The notes beneath the pieces are model-generated. The model saw only the letters and a program-made list of their open reading frames with translations. It was not told where the DNA came from and did not search any database. From the NCBI GenBank assembly GCA_020026225.1, contig JAHHQU010000077.1, positions 1-9,403 of the forward strand: DNA of 9,403 nt, in the 5' to 3' direction. The stretch comes from Phocaeicola sp. (lineage in GTDB: Bacteria > Bacteroidota > Bacteroidia > Bacteroidales > Bacteroidaceae). Made by a program: the position numbers and the translations under genes. Shown here piece by piece: positions 1 through 5,908 of this stretch; within the stretch, counting starts at the first letter, position 1, and every line of letters begins with the position of its first letter.

Positions 1-24
1 AAGAACTCTTTTCTTTGTTGCCAT
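1..24 (-). CDS. start of an unidentified gene, cut by the window edge
   Basis: Only eight codons are visible, reading MATKKRVL on the minus strand from an ATG at 24-22. The start is supported by context: a well-formed Bacteroidota promoter lies immediately upstream at 48-78, leaving a leader of roughly 15-20 nt. There is no Shine-Dalgarno sequence, which is usual in this group. Eight residues are too few to assign a product. The real start could also lie further left, outside the window. Confidence 0.4.
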
Positions 25-47
25 CGTTTGTTTCTCGATTGCGGTTG

Positions 48-78
48 CAAAGGTACGCACTTTTTTCATTCCTGCAAG
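48..78 (-). promoter_or_regulatory. Bacteroidota-type promoter for the gene leaving the left edge
   Basis: On the minus strand, TACCTTTGC (-7 element TACCTTTG at 55-48, consensus TAnnTTTG) lies 19 nt downstream of CTTG (78-75), close to the -33 TTTG. Both the sequence and the 19-nt spacing fit the Bacteroides housekeeping sigma factor consensus. The ATG at 24 is 23 nt downstream of the -7 box. Confidence 0.65.
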
Positions 79-287
79 CACTTTGCTAAACTTTTTGAAA
101 GAAATTTTAAAGATATTTTATAATACACTGATTATTAAAGCAATAAGTTACAAATATTTTTATGTTTTTAATTCTTGTGTTAATTTTAGATACATTATTA
201 TAATTCATACGCGCGTAGACAAGATTTTCATTCACATCCAGCACACAATTTTCCGCCTCATCAGAAGTTTTTTTTCAATATTTCTAC
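79..287. other. AT-rich intergenic stretch with no recognised gene
   Basis: Between the promoter at 48-78 and the terminator at 288-326 the sequence is very AT-rich. It has no open frame with a recognisable protein, no tRNA-like fold and no clear repeat. An 88-codon plus-strand open frame crosses it (83-349), but its low-complexity translation is rich in Phe, Ile and Tyr, and it runs through the terminator hairpin, so I do not treat it as a gene. Confidence 0.6.
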
Positions 288-326
288 AAAAAAGCGGCCC
301 TTGTCAAGATGTTCTTGACAAGGGCC
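288..326 (-). terminator. intrinsic terminator of the synthetase unit
   Basis: A perfect 13-bp stem, GGCCCTTGTCAAG (296-308) with CTTGACAAGGGCC (314-326), has a 5-nt loop. On the minus strand it is followed after GC by six T residues (A-run 288-293 on the plus strand). It lies about 30 nt beyond the stop codon of the acyl-CoA synthetase, the expected place to end the regulator-synthetase transcript. Confidence 0.92.
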
Positions 327-354
327 AACCTCCAATTCTTTCTATGTAACGACA

Positions 355-2010
355 TCAAGCCTGATCCTTCTTACGGATTTCAACGCGACGTACCTTTCCA
401 CTAATTGTCTTAGGCAACTCATCCACGAACTCAATGACACGTGGATACTTATAAGGAGCCGTAACACGTTTAACGTGATTTTGGATTTCCTTTATCAACT
501 CAGGACCCTCTTTACCTCTGTATTCTTTTGCCAAAACAATGGTTGCCTTCACCACTTGGCCACGAATTTCATCGGGCACCCCCGTAATTGCACATTCCAC
601 AACTGCAGGATGAGTCATCAAGGCACTTTCCACTTCAAATGGACCGATTCGATACCCCGAACTTTTAATCACATCATCGGCACGACCGACAAACCAATAA
701 TACCCATCTTCATCACGCCATGCGACATCTCCGGTATAATACAACCCATCGTGCCAAGCCTTGTCCGTCAAGTCACGAGCACGGTAATATTCCTTAAACA
801 ATCCAATCGGCTTGTGGTTATTGGTATGGATAACAATCTGACCCTGTTCTCCATCCTCCGCTTTACGGCCATCAGCTTTGATCAAATCTATTTGATACTG
901 CGGGTTGGGTACTCCCATACTTCCCGGCTTCGGTTCCATCCAAGGGAAAGTAGCCAAAGTCAATGTCGTCTCCGTCTGTCCGAAACCTTCCATCAAACGG
1001 ATACCCGTTATCTTCTTGAAGGTCTCATAAACAGAATAATTCAAAGCTTCACCTGCTGTTGTACAATATTCGAGTGAGGAGAGGTCATATTTTGACAAGT
1101 CTTCGCGAATCAAGAAACGATAGATAGTAGGAGGAGCGCACAAAGAAGTGATATGATAATCGTGTATTTTCTGTAAAATATCAGACGGGGTAAATTTCTC
1201 ATGATCATAAACGAAGATGGTAGCTCCTGCTATCATCTGTCCATACAATTTTCCCCAGACAGCCTTACCCCATCCCGTATCCGCGATGGTCAGATGCAAG
1301 CTACCTTCATGCAGATTGTGCCAGAAGCATCCGGTTACAATATGTCCCAAAGGATAAGTAAAGTCATGAGCCACCATTTTAGGTTCTCCAGTGGTACCCG
1401 AAGTAAAATACATCAAAGAAATATCATCGTTTGTATTTGCCAAAGAAGGGCGTACAAAAGGAGCGGCATGATCCAGTCCTGCATGGAAATCCTCAAAGTT
1501 GTCCGGTATATTAGGACCTATACTCACCACTTTTTCCACACTGGGACTTTCAGGCAAAGCATCTTGTATATGATTGATAATGACATCTTCACCTGCAGCC
1601 ACAATCATTTTGATGGTAGCAGCCTTACAGCGGTAAACGATATCCTTTTTGGTTAACAAGTGAGTGGCAGGAATCGCTACTGCACCCAGTTTATGCAAAG
1701 CCAATATCGAATACCAGAATTCATAGCGTCGTTTGAGAATCAACATCACTTTATCACCACGTCCGATTCCCAAACTTTGAAAATAAGAAGCCGTTTGGTC
1801 TGTATAACGCTTCAGATCAGCAAACGTATAACGAATACACGCTCCTTTGTCATTGGTCCAAAGCAAAGCTAATTTGTCAGGTTGCTCAGCAGCCCAGGCA
1901 TCGACAACATCATATCCAAAATTAAAGTTCTCAGGAACCTTAATTTTAAAATTCTTTATAAAATCCTCCTGAGAGGAAAAATGAGTCTGTGTTACAAATC
2001 TCTCTAACAT
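355..2010 (-). CDS. AMP-forming acyl-CoA synthetase (acetyl-/medium-chain acyl-CoA synthetase type)
   Basis: This 551-residue member of the ANL superfamily activates a carboxylic acid with ATP to an acyl-adenylate and then transfers it to CoA, probably in the cytoplasm. The core motifs are all visible: the phosphate-binding loop YFTSGTTGEPK (201-211), FGQTE (343-347), YYTGD (424-428) with the ribose-binding Asp428, the hinge region GRADDVIKSSGYRIG (442-456), and PKTISGKVRR (533-542) with the presumed catalytic Lys539. Length and motifs look intact. The closest type is the acetyl-CoA or medium-chain acyl-CoA synthetase group, but the substrate cannot be read from sequence and no gene symbol is assigned. 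It begins 18 nt after the XRE-cupin regulator and ends at the terminator at 288-326, so the two are very likely co-transcribed. The start codon has no Shine-Dalgarno sequence. Confidence 0.93.
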   Translation of the reverse strand: MLERFVTQTHFSSQEDFIKNFKIKVPENFNFGYDVVDAWAAEQPDKLALLWTNDKGACIRYTFADLKRYTDQTASYFQSLGIGRGDKVMLILKRRYEFWYSILALHKLGAVAIPATHLLTKKDIVYRCKAATIKMIVAAGEDVIINHIQDALPESPSVEKVVSIGPNIPDNFEDFHAGLDHAAPFVRPSLANTNDDISLMYFTSGTTGEPKMVAHDFTYPLGHIVTGCFWHNLHEGSLHLTIADTGWGKAVWGKLYGQMIAGATIFVYDHEKFTPSDILQKIHDYHITSLCAPPTIYRFLIREDLSKYDLSSLEYCTTAGEALNYSVYETFKKITGIRLMEGFGQTETTLTLATFPWMEPKPGSMGVPNPQYQIDLIKADGRKAEDGEQGQIVIHTNNHKPIGLFKEYYRARDLTDKAWHDGLYYTGDVAWRDEDGYYWFVGRADDVIKSSGYRIGPFEVESALMTHPAVVECAITGVPDEIRGQVVKATIVLAKEYRGKEGPELIKEIQNHVKRVTAPYKYPRVIEFVDELPKTISGKVRRVEIRKKDQA

Positions 2011-2028
2011 ATCTTGTTTCGATTCTAG

Positions 2029-2586
2029 TTATTGCATGATTATTGCTAAGAAACGGACAGTCTGACCATCCAAAGCTTTCATTCCATGAGGCAGTGACGA
2101 ATCAAAATATAAGCTGTCACCAGGATTTAAAATCAATTCTTTACCATTTATATTTAATTGCATACGACCTTGAATGACAATATTGAATTCCTGACCGGTA
2201 TGCGCATTGTAATAAATCGGAGTACCTTCAGGTTTAGGCTCTACCGTAACAATAAAAGGATCACCTTTTCGGTTGCGAAACCCTGAAGCCAGCGACTCAT
2301 ACTTATACGCCTTCGTACGTTCCACAGAAATTCCGGTTCCACGACGGGTCAAGAAATAAGTATTCATCCTAGGTTCTTCTCCAAACATCAGTTCGTCCAA
2401 CGAGACCTTGAAATGAACTGCTATCTTCTGTAAAGTACTTACTGAAAGATCTATCTCACCGCTTTCCATTGCCTTATACTGTTCTACTGGAACGCCAACT
2501 TCATGTGCAACTTCTTCCGGTGTTAAATCTAATGCATCGCGTAGTCCTTGAAGACGCATTGCTATTTGTTTAATTTGTTCCTCCAT
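2029..2586 (-). CDS. XRE-family transcriptional regulator with C-terminal cupin domain
   Basis: This 185-residue protein joins an N-terminal helix-turn-helix of XRE (Cro/CI) type (about 7-68, including LTPEEVAHEVGVPVEQYKAM) to a C-terminal cupin barrel (about 110-183). In the cupin part, His129, Glu133 and Gly140 lie in the first motif and PGD (155-157) with His167 in the second. The usual HxH is reduced to one His, so a metal site may be incomplete. Proteins of this layout bind a small ligand in the cupin and control neighbouring metabolic genes. Here the neighbour is the acyl-CoA synthetase 18 nt downstream. I infer that it controls that operon in response to a carboxylic acid or acyl-CoA, but ligand and direction of control are unknown. 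Confidence 0.9.
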   Translation of the reverse strand: MEEQIKQIAMRLQGLRDALDLTPEEVAHEVGVPVEQYKAMESGEIDLSVSTLQKIAVHFKVSLDELMFGEEPRMNTYFLTRRGTGISVERTKAYKYESLASGFRNRKGDPFIVTVEPKPEGTPIYYNAHTGQEFNIVIQGRMQLNINGKELILNPGDSLYFDSSLPHGMKALDGQTVRFLAIIMQ

Positions 2587-2604
2587 ATAGTATTAAATTT
2601 GCCA

Positions 2605-2612
2605 CAAAAATA
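2605..2612 (-). promoter_or_regulatory. candidate -7 element for the regulator-synthetase unit
   Basis: TATTTTTG on the minus strand fits TAnnTTTG and sits 18 nt before the ATG at 2586. No good -33 TTTG is found 19-21 nt upstream, only T-rich sequence, so the promoter is either weak, activator-dependent or misassigned. No convincing terminator for the methyltransferase gene separates the two genes, so read-through is possible. Confidence 0.4.
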
Positions 2613-2694
2613 ATAAAAAAAACAACAATATGTTAAGCCATGGGCACAAAAAGCGAAAAAAGATAAAATTCAAGACTTCCTTGCCAAATTCCCG

Positions 2695-3429
2695 TTATTG
2701 CCCGTTCCAGGTCAGTCGAGCCAAATAATCGTAATGCTCACCCTCCCTAATTTTTTCAGCTTTGAATCCAAATTGCGAAGCATAATAACTTAAAGTGTCA
2801 AAATCAACGTACAGCCAATCAAAGGACTTCCCTTTAACCTGTTTATACTGCATGGTGAATTCCAATTCTCCGTAATAATCCCCTGCCAAGTCAATCAACA
2901 TGCTTCCATCTTCGTCTTCAAAAAGATAGCGCAAATCACTTGAATCCATCAAGATACACCCTTGCGGCGCTAACAGATGCCTCATACGTTCAAAAAAGGC
3001 ACCCATATTTTTCAGCTTTCCTATAATACCTGAACCGTTCATCAACATCAATATGGTATCAAACTGGCCCACGAAATGCGAATCAAACAAATCGACCTGG
3101 TATGCTTGAATACCTTCCGATTGCATCACTTCTACCGACAAAGGAGAAATGTCAATAGCGGTAGCTTCCTTTCCCATCTCCTTTAATGCCAAGGTATGGC
3201 AACCACTCCCTGCACCGACATCCAGAATTTTTCCTTCTGCAAGAGTCAACGCAGTCTGCTCAAGTAGGGGCATCTCAGAAAAGGTACGAAACAATGTCTT
3301 TACAGGAATCTCATCCTCGTCAAATTGCGGAGAGAAAACACGTAAACGGCCGGCACGGCCTTTTGCATAAAAATCAGAAATAGCCGTTCCCATCGGATCA
3401 TTCTCGGCTGATAATAAGGTAGAAAACAT
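2695..3429 (-). CDS. class I SAM-dependent methyltransferase
   Basis: This 244-residue protein has a Rossmann-type S-adenosylmethionine domain. Motif I is ILDVGAGSG (68-76), followed by AIDISP (91-96) with the likely ribose-binding Asp93, an acidic QVDLFDSHF stretch (111-119), and DTILMLMNGSG (124-134) at the strand 4 position. The C-terminal part (about 165-244) looks like a substrate-recognition segment. The methyl acceptor cannot be predicted; small-molecule and macromolecule methyltransferases share this fold. The start at 3429 is favoured because a -7 element lies 22 nt upstream, although an internal Met13 just before GTAISDFY is possible. It is transcribed away from argR, and nothing in the sequence links it to arginine metabolism beyond the shared spacer. 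Confidence 0.85.
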   Translation of the reverse strand: MFSTLLSAENDPMGTAISDFYAKGRAGRLRVFSPQFDEDEIPVKTLFRTFSEMPLLEQTALTLAEGKILDVGAGSGCHTLALKEMGKEATAIDISPLSVEVMQSEGIQAYQVDLFDSHFVGQFDTILMLMNGSGIIGKLKNMGAFFERMRHLLAPQGCILMDSSDLRYLFEDEDGSMLIDLAGDYYGELEFTMQYKQVKGKSFDWLYVDFDTLSYYASQFGFKAEKIREGEHYDYLARLTWNGQ

Positions 3430-3451
3430 AAGTACTATTATTTATTTACCG

Positions 3452-3459
3452 CAAAGTTA
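3452..3459 (-). promoter_or_regulatory. -7 element of the methyltransferase gene
   Basis: TAACTTTGC on the minus strand matches TAnnTTTGY (eight-base core at 3459-3452), 22 nt before the methyltransferase ATG. The region 19-21 nt upstream has no clear TTTG. A second, better formed leftward promoter lies further upstream at 3562-3593. Confidence 0.55.
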
Positions 3460-3489
3460 CGAAAAAGGACAGAAAGAAACCCTCTATCG

Positions 3490-3501
3490 TGTATTTATAC
3501 A
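3490..3501. repeat. short inverted repeat TGTAT-TT-ATACA, possible operator
   Basis: The 12-bp sequence TGTATTTATACA has 5-bp arms separated by two bases and lies between the two candidate methyltransferase promoters. The shape suits a dimeric regulator, but AT-rich spacers contain such repeats by chance. Its arm spacing does not match an ArgR box, which has a 4-bp centre. Confidence 0.25.
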
Positions 3502-3547
3502 TGCTTTTTACATTTTTTTAGAATAAAACCAAAAATATTTCTTGATT

Positions 3548-3565
3548 CATGCACAAATATTCAAA
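3548..3565. promoter_or_regulatory. candidate upstream ArgR operator
   Basis: The core TGCACAAATATTCA (3550-3563) matches 8 of the 10 half-site bases of the Escherichia coli ARG box TGAAT-N4-ATTCA, with one perfect half (ATTCA at 3559-3563). Its centre is 43 bp from the centre of the second candidate at 3591-3608, about four helical turns. An 8/10 match in AT-rich DNA can arise by chance, so this is tentative. Confidence 0.3.
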
Positions 3566-3593
3566 TATATCCGTATTTTTGCATCCGAACAAA
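3562..3593 (-). promoter_or_regulatory. leftward promoter overlapping the argR promoter region
   Basis: On the minus strand, TTTG (3593-3590), a 20-nt spacer and TATATTTG (3569-3562) match the Bacteroides -33/-7 consensus exactly in sequence and spacing. Transcription would begin near 3555 and run towards the methyltransferase, giving a leader of about 125 nt or a separate short RNA. It overlaps the argR -7 element (3574-3581) on the other strand and touches both ArgR-like sites. It is the best formed promoter in this spacer, but it is a sequence match only. Confidence 0.45.
3574..3581 (+). promoter_or_regulatory. -7 element of the argR-led arginine operon
   Basis: TATTTTTG followed by C fits TAnnTTTGY and lies 25 nt before the argR ATG. 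No TTTG stands 19-21 nt upstream, so the -33 element is poor, as is common for regulated promoters. It overlaps the leftward promoter on the other strand and lies between the two ArgR-like sites. Confidence 0.5.
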
Positions 3594-3608
3594 GAATAAT
3601 TATACAAT
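3591..3608. promoter_or_regulatory. candidate ArgR operator abutting the argR start codon
   Basis: The core AGAATAATTATACA (3593-3606) compares with the E. coli ARG box TGAAT-N4-ATTCA: 8 of 10 half-site bases match, and the AATT centre is identical to that of strong E. coli boxes. It ends exactly where the argR ATG begins and lies downstream of the predicted transcription start near 3588. Bound ArgR there could block elongation and give autoregulation. This is inferred from sequence only. Confidence 0.4.
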
Positions 3609-4089
3609 GAAGAGCAAGAACAATAGATTGGATTCAATCAAGATGATTATCTCAAGTAAGGAAATTGGAAGCCAAGAAGAACTCCTACAAGAATTGGCTA
3701 AAGAAGGTTTCCAACTGACACAAGCCACTCTCTCACGTGACTTGAAACAATTGAAGGTCGCAAAGGCTGCCAGCATGAACGGTAATTACGTATATGTATT
3801 GCCAAACAATACCATGTACAAAAGAATGACCGATCCGTTAAGTGCCAGTGAAATGTTGCGTCATAATGGATTCCTCTCCATTGAATTCTCTGAAAACATT
3901 GCTGTCATCAAGACCAAGCCAGGATATGCCAGCAGTTTGGCATACGACATCGACAGCAACCACTTTATTGAAATCATTGGAACAATTGCCGGAGATGACA
4001 CCATCATGCTTATCATTCGCGAAGGGTGTACTCGTACAGCTGTCAAAAATGCGTTGTCACTGGTAATACCTAATATGAATAGATTATAA
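3607..4089 (+). CDS. argR: arginine repressor ArgR
   Basis: This 160-residue protein has the two-domain layout of ArgR/AhrC. Its N-terminal winged helix-turn-helix (about 1-65) has the recognition helix around TQATLSRDLKQL (38-49). Its C-terminal oligomerisation and arginine-binding domain (about 85-158) carries the family hallmark GTIAGDDT (125-132). In characterised members a hexamer with bound L-arginine represses biosynthetic genes. The length is normal, perhaps slightly longer than average. As first gene of the cluster, with an ARG-box-like sequence touching its start codon, it probably regulates itself together with the GNAT, argG and argC genes. The GNAT gene follows after 13 nt. Confidence 0.95.
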   Translation: MKSKNNRLDSIKMIISSKEIGSQEELLQELAKEGFQLTQATLSRDLKQLKVAKAASMNGNYVYVLPNNTMYKRMTDPLSASEMLRHNGFLSIEFSENIAVIKTKPGYASSLAYDIDSNHFIEIIGTIAGDDTIMLIIREGCTRTAVKNALSLVIPNMNRL

Positions 4090-4102
4090 TTTAGAAAGAT
4101 AA

Positions 4103-4672
4103 ATGGATAGCAATAAGAAAATAGATGTAATGGTTGCTGACGCTTCACACGAAGTATATGTCGATCATATCTTGGACACCATACGTGAAGCTGCAAAGAT
4201 TAGAGGTACAGGCATCGCCGAACGTACCCATGAATACGTGGCCACTAAAATGAAGGAAGGGAAAGCAATCATTGCCTTATGCGGCAATGACCTCGCTGGA
4301 TTTACCTATATAGAATCATGGGGGAACAAGCAGTTCGTCGCTACCTCCGGATTGATTGTTCATCCCAAATACCGAGGACTGGGGTTGGCAAAACGCATCA
4401 AACATGCATCCTTTACCTTGGCCAGACTACGTTGGCCCAATGCCAAGATATTCAGTCTGACTTCTGGAGCTGCTGTCATGAAAATGAATACAGAATTAGG
4501 ATATGTTCCCGTAACCTTCAATGAACTGACCGACGACGAAGCATTCTGGCACGGATGTGAAGGCTGCATCAACCACGATATTCTAGTGGCAAAGAATAGA
4601 AAATTCTGCATCTGCACAGCCATGCTCTATGATCCGACTTTGCATAAAGACGATAAAATCAACAACTTTTAA
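4103..4672 (+). CDS. GNAT-family N-acyltransferase, probable N-acyl(succinyl)glutamate synthase
   Basis: This 189-residue protein has a GNAT fold. The acyl-CoA pyrophosphate loop is YRGLGLAKRI (90-99), preceded by strand TSGLIVHP (81-88); GAAVMKMNTELGYVPV (122-137) forms the usual C-terminal part of the fold. A tail follows with Cys152, Cys155, Cys169 and Cys171 (CxxC then CxC), suggesting a metal site or disulfides. It lies between argR and argG where a first-step enzyme is needed, and no argA or argJ is in the window, so it most likely acylates L-glutamate. From memory, genetic evidence in Bacteroides thetaiotaomicron points to the homologous gene as N-acylglutamate synthase. Bacteroides uses an N-succinylornithine transcarbamylase, so succinyl-CoA is the likely donor. 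It lacks the amino-acid-kinase domain of classical ArgA. The role is inferred; the GNAT fold itself is secure. Confidence 0.85.
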   Translation: MDSNKKIDVMVADASHEVYVDHILDTIREAAKIRGTGIAERTHEYVATKMKEGKAIIALCGNDLAGFTYIESWGNKQFVATSGLIVHPKYRGLGLAKRIKHASFTLARLRWPNAKIFSLTSGAAVMKMNTELGYVPVTFNELTDDEAFWHGCEGCINHDILVAKNRKFCICTAMLYDPTLHKDDKINNF

Positions 4673-4702
4673 ATCCAAGAAAACGACCTAAACAGATAAG
4701 CC

Positions 4703-5908
4703 ATGAATAAGAAAAAAGTAGTAGTCGCATTTAGCGGCGGACTGGATACATCCTTTACCGTAATGTATCTAGCAAAAGAAAAAGGATATGAAGTGTATGC
4801 CGCTTGTGCCAATACAGGTGGATTTAGTCCAGAACAGCTTAAACAGAACGAAGAGAATGCTTACCGTCTGGGAGCTACTCAATACATCACTCTTGACGTA
4901 ACTCGTGAATATTATGACAAGAGCTTGAAATACATGGTTTATGGCAATGTGCTACGTAACGGCACTTATCCCATTTCTGTAAGTTCTGAACGTATATTCC
5001 AAGCACTGGCTATCGCACGTTATGCCAACGAAATCGGTGCAGACGCCATCGCTCACGGTTCAACAGGGGCCGGGAACGACCAGATCCGCTTCGATATGAC
5101 TTTCTTGGTCATGGCACCTGGGGTAGAAATTATCACACTGACTCGTGATATGGCACTGAGCCGTGAATATGAAATCAACTACTTGAATGAACATGGCTTT
5201 GAAGCAGATTTCGCAAAATTAAAATATTCTTATAATGTAGGTATCTGGGGAACTTCAATCTGTGGAGGAGAAATCCTCGATTCTACTCAAGGACTGCCTG
5301 AAAGCGCTTATCTGAAACAAGTGAAAAAGACTGGAAGCGAACGTTTGGAACTTGAATTTGTCCATGGTGAACTGCATGCCGTAAACGGTGAAGTGTTTGA
5401 TGACCCGATTCTGGCTATCCAGAAAGTGGAAGAAATAGGTTCTGCTTACGGTATCGGCCGTGACATGCACGTAGGAGATACCATTATTGGCATTAAAGGA
5501 CGTGTAGGATTTGAAGCGGCTGCGCCCATGCTGATTATTGGAGCGCATCGTTTCCTGGAAAAATATACTTTAAGCAAATGGCAGCAATATTGGAAGGATC
5601 AGGTAGCCAACTGGTATGGCATGTTCTTACACGAAAGTCAGTATCTGGAACCTGTAATGCGTGACATTGAAGCCATGCTGACCGAATCACAACGTAATGT
5701 AAACGGTACTGCCATTCTCAATTTACGACCTTATGGATTTGATACCGTAGGGGTTGACTCAAAAGATGATTTGGTCAAGAACAAACTGGGTGAATATGGA
5801 GAAATGCAGAAAGGTTGGACTGCAGATGATGCTAAAGGTTTCATCAAAGTTCTGTCTACTCCATTGCGTGCTTATTATGCTAATCATAAGGAGGAAAAAA
5901 ATATATGA
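4703..5908 (+). CDS. argG: argininosuccinate synthase
   Basis: ArgG condenses citrulline and aspartate with ATP to give argininosuccinate, the penultimate step to arginine. The 401-residue length is standard. The N-terminal ATP pyrophosphatase loop SGGLDTS (11-17) and the nucleotide/citrulline-binding GSTGAGNDQIRFD (119-131) are intact, and the C-terminal synthetase and tetramerisation region appears complete. It starts 30 nt after the GNAT gene. Its last four bases overlap the argC start (ATGA), and the argC ribosome-binding site lies inside its 3' end, so the two are probably translationally coupled. The citrulline-forming transcarbamylase and argH are not in the window. Confidence 0.97.
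   Translation: MNKKKVVVAFSGGLDTSFTVMYLAKEKGYEVYAACANTGGFSPEQLKQNEENAYRLGATQYITLDVTREYYDKSLKYMVYGNVLRNGTYPISVSSERIFQALAIARYANEIGADAIAHGSTGAGNDQIRFDMTFLVMAPGVEIITLTRDMALSREYEINYLNEHGFEADFAKLKYSYNVGIWGTSICGGEILDSTQGLPESAYLKQVKKTGSERLELEFVHGELHAVNGEVFDDPILAIQKVEEIGSAYGIGRDMHVGDTIIGIKGRVGFEAAAPMLIIGAHRFLEKYTLSKWQQYWKDQVANWYGMFLHESQYLEPVMRDIEAMLTESQRNVNGTAILNLRPYGFDTVGVDSKDDLVKNKLGEYGEMQKGWTADDAKGFIKVLSTPLRAYYANHKEEKNI
5888..5894 (+). promoter_or_regulatory. strong Shine-Dalgarno sequence for argC
   Basis: AAGGAGG lies 10 nt before the argC ATG at 5905, inside the last codons of argG. It is a near-perfect anti-Shine-Dalgarno match, whereas no other start in this window has one. Together with the ATGA overlap it fixes the argC start and suggests reinitiation from argG. 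Confidence 0.75.

Noticed and set aside
83..349. Plus-strand 88-codon open frame near the left edge
   Set aside because: Low-complexity translation from AT-rich DNA, no relation to known families that I can see, and it runs through a strong terminator hairpin for the opposite strand.
475..1872. Long plus-strand open frames opposite the acyl-CoA synthetase gene (475-1077, 1201-1656, 1660-1872)
   Set aside because: They lie antisense to a gene with complete ANL motifs, and their translations show no recognisable domain. They are shadows of the real gene.
2587..2694. Terminator between the methyltransferase and the XRE-cupin gene
   Set aside because: T-rich on the minus strand, but no stable GC-containing stem was found before the T-runs.
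3490..3501. TGTATTTATACA as an ArgR box
   Set aside because: The arms are separated by two bases, not four, and read TGTAT, not TGAAT; kept only as a generic inverted repeat.
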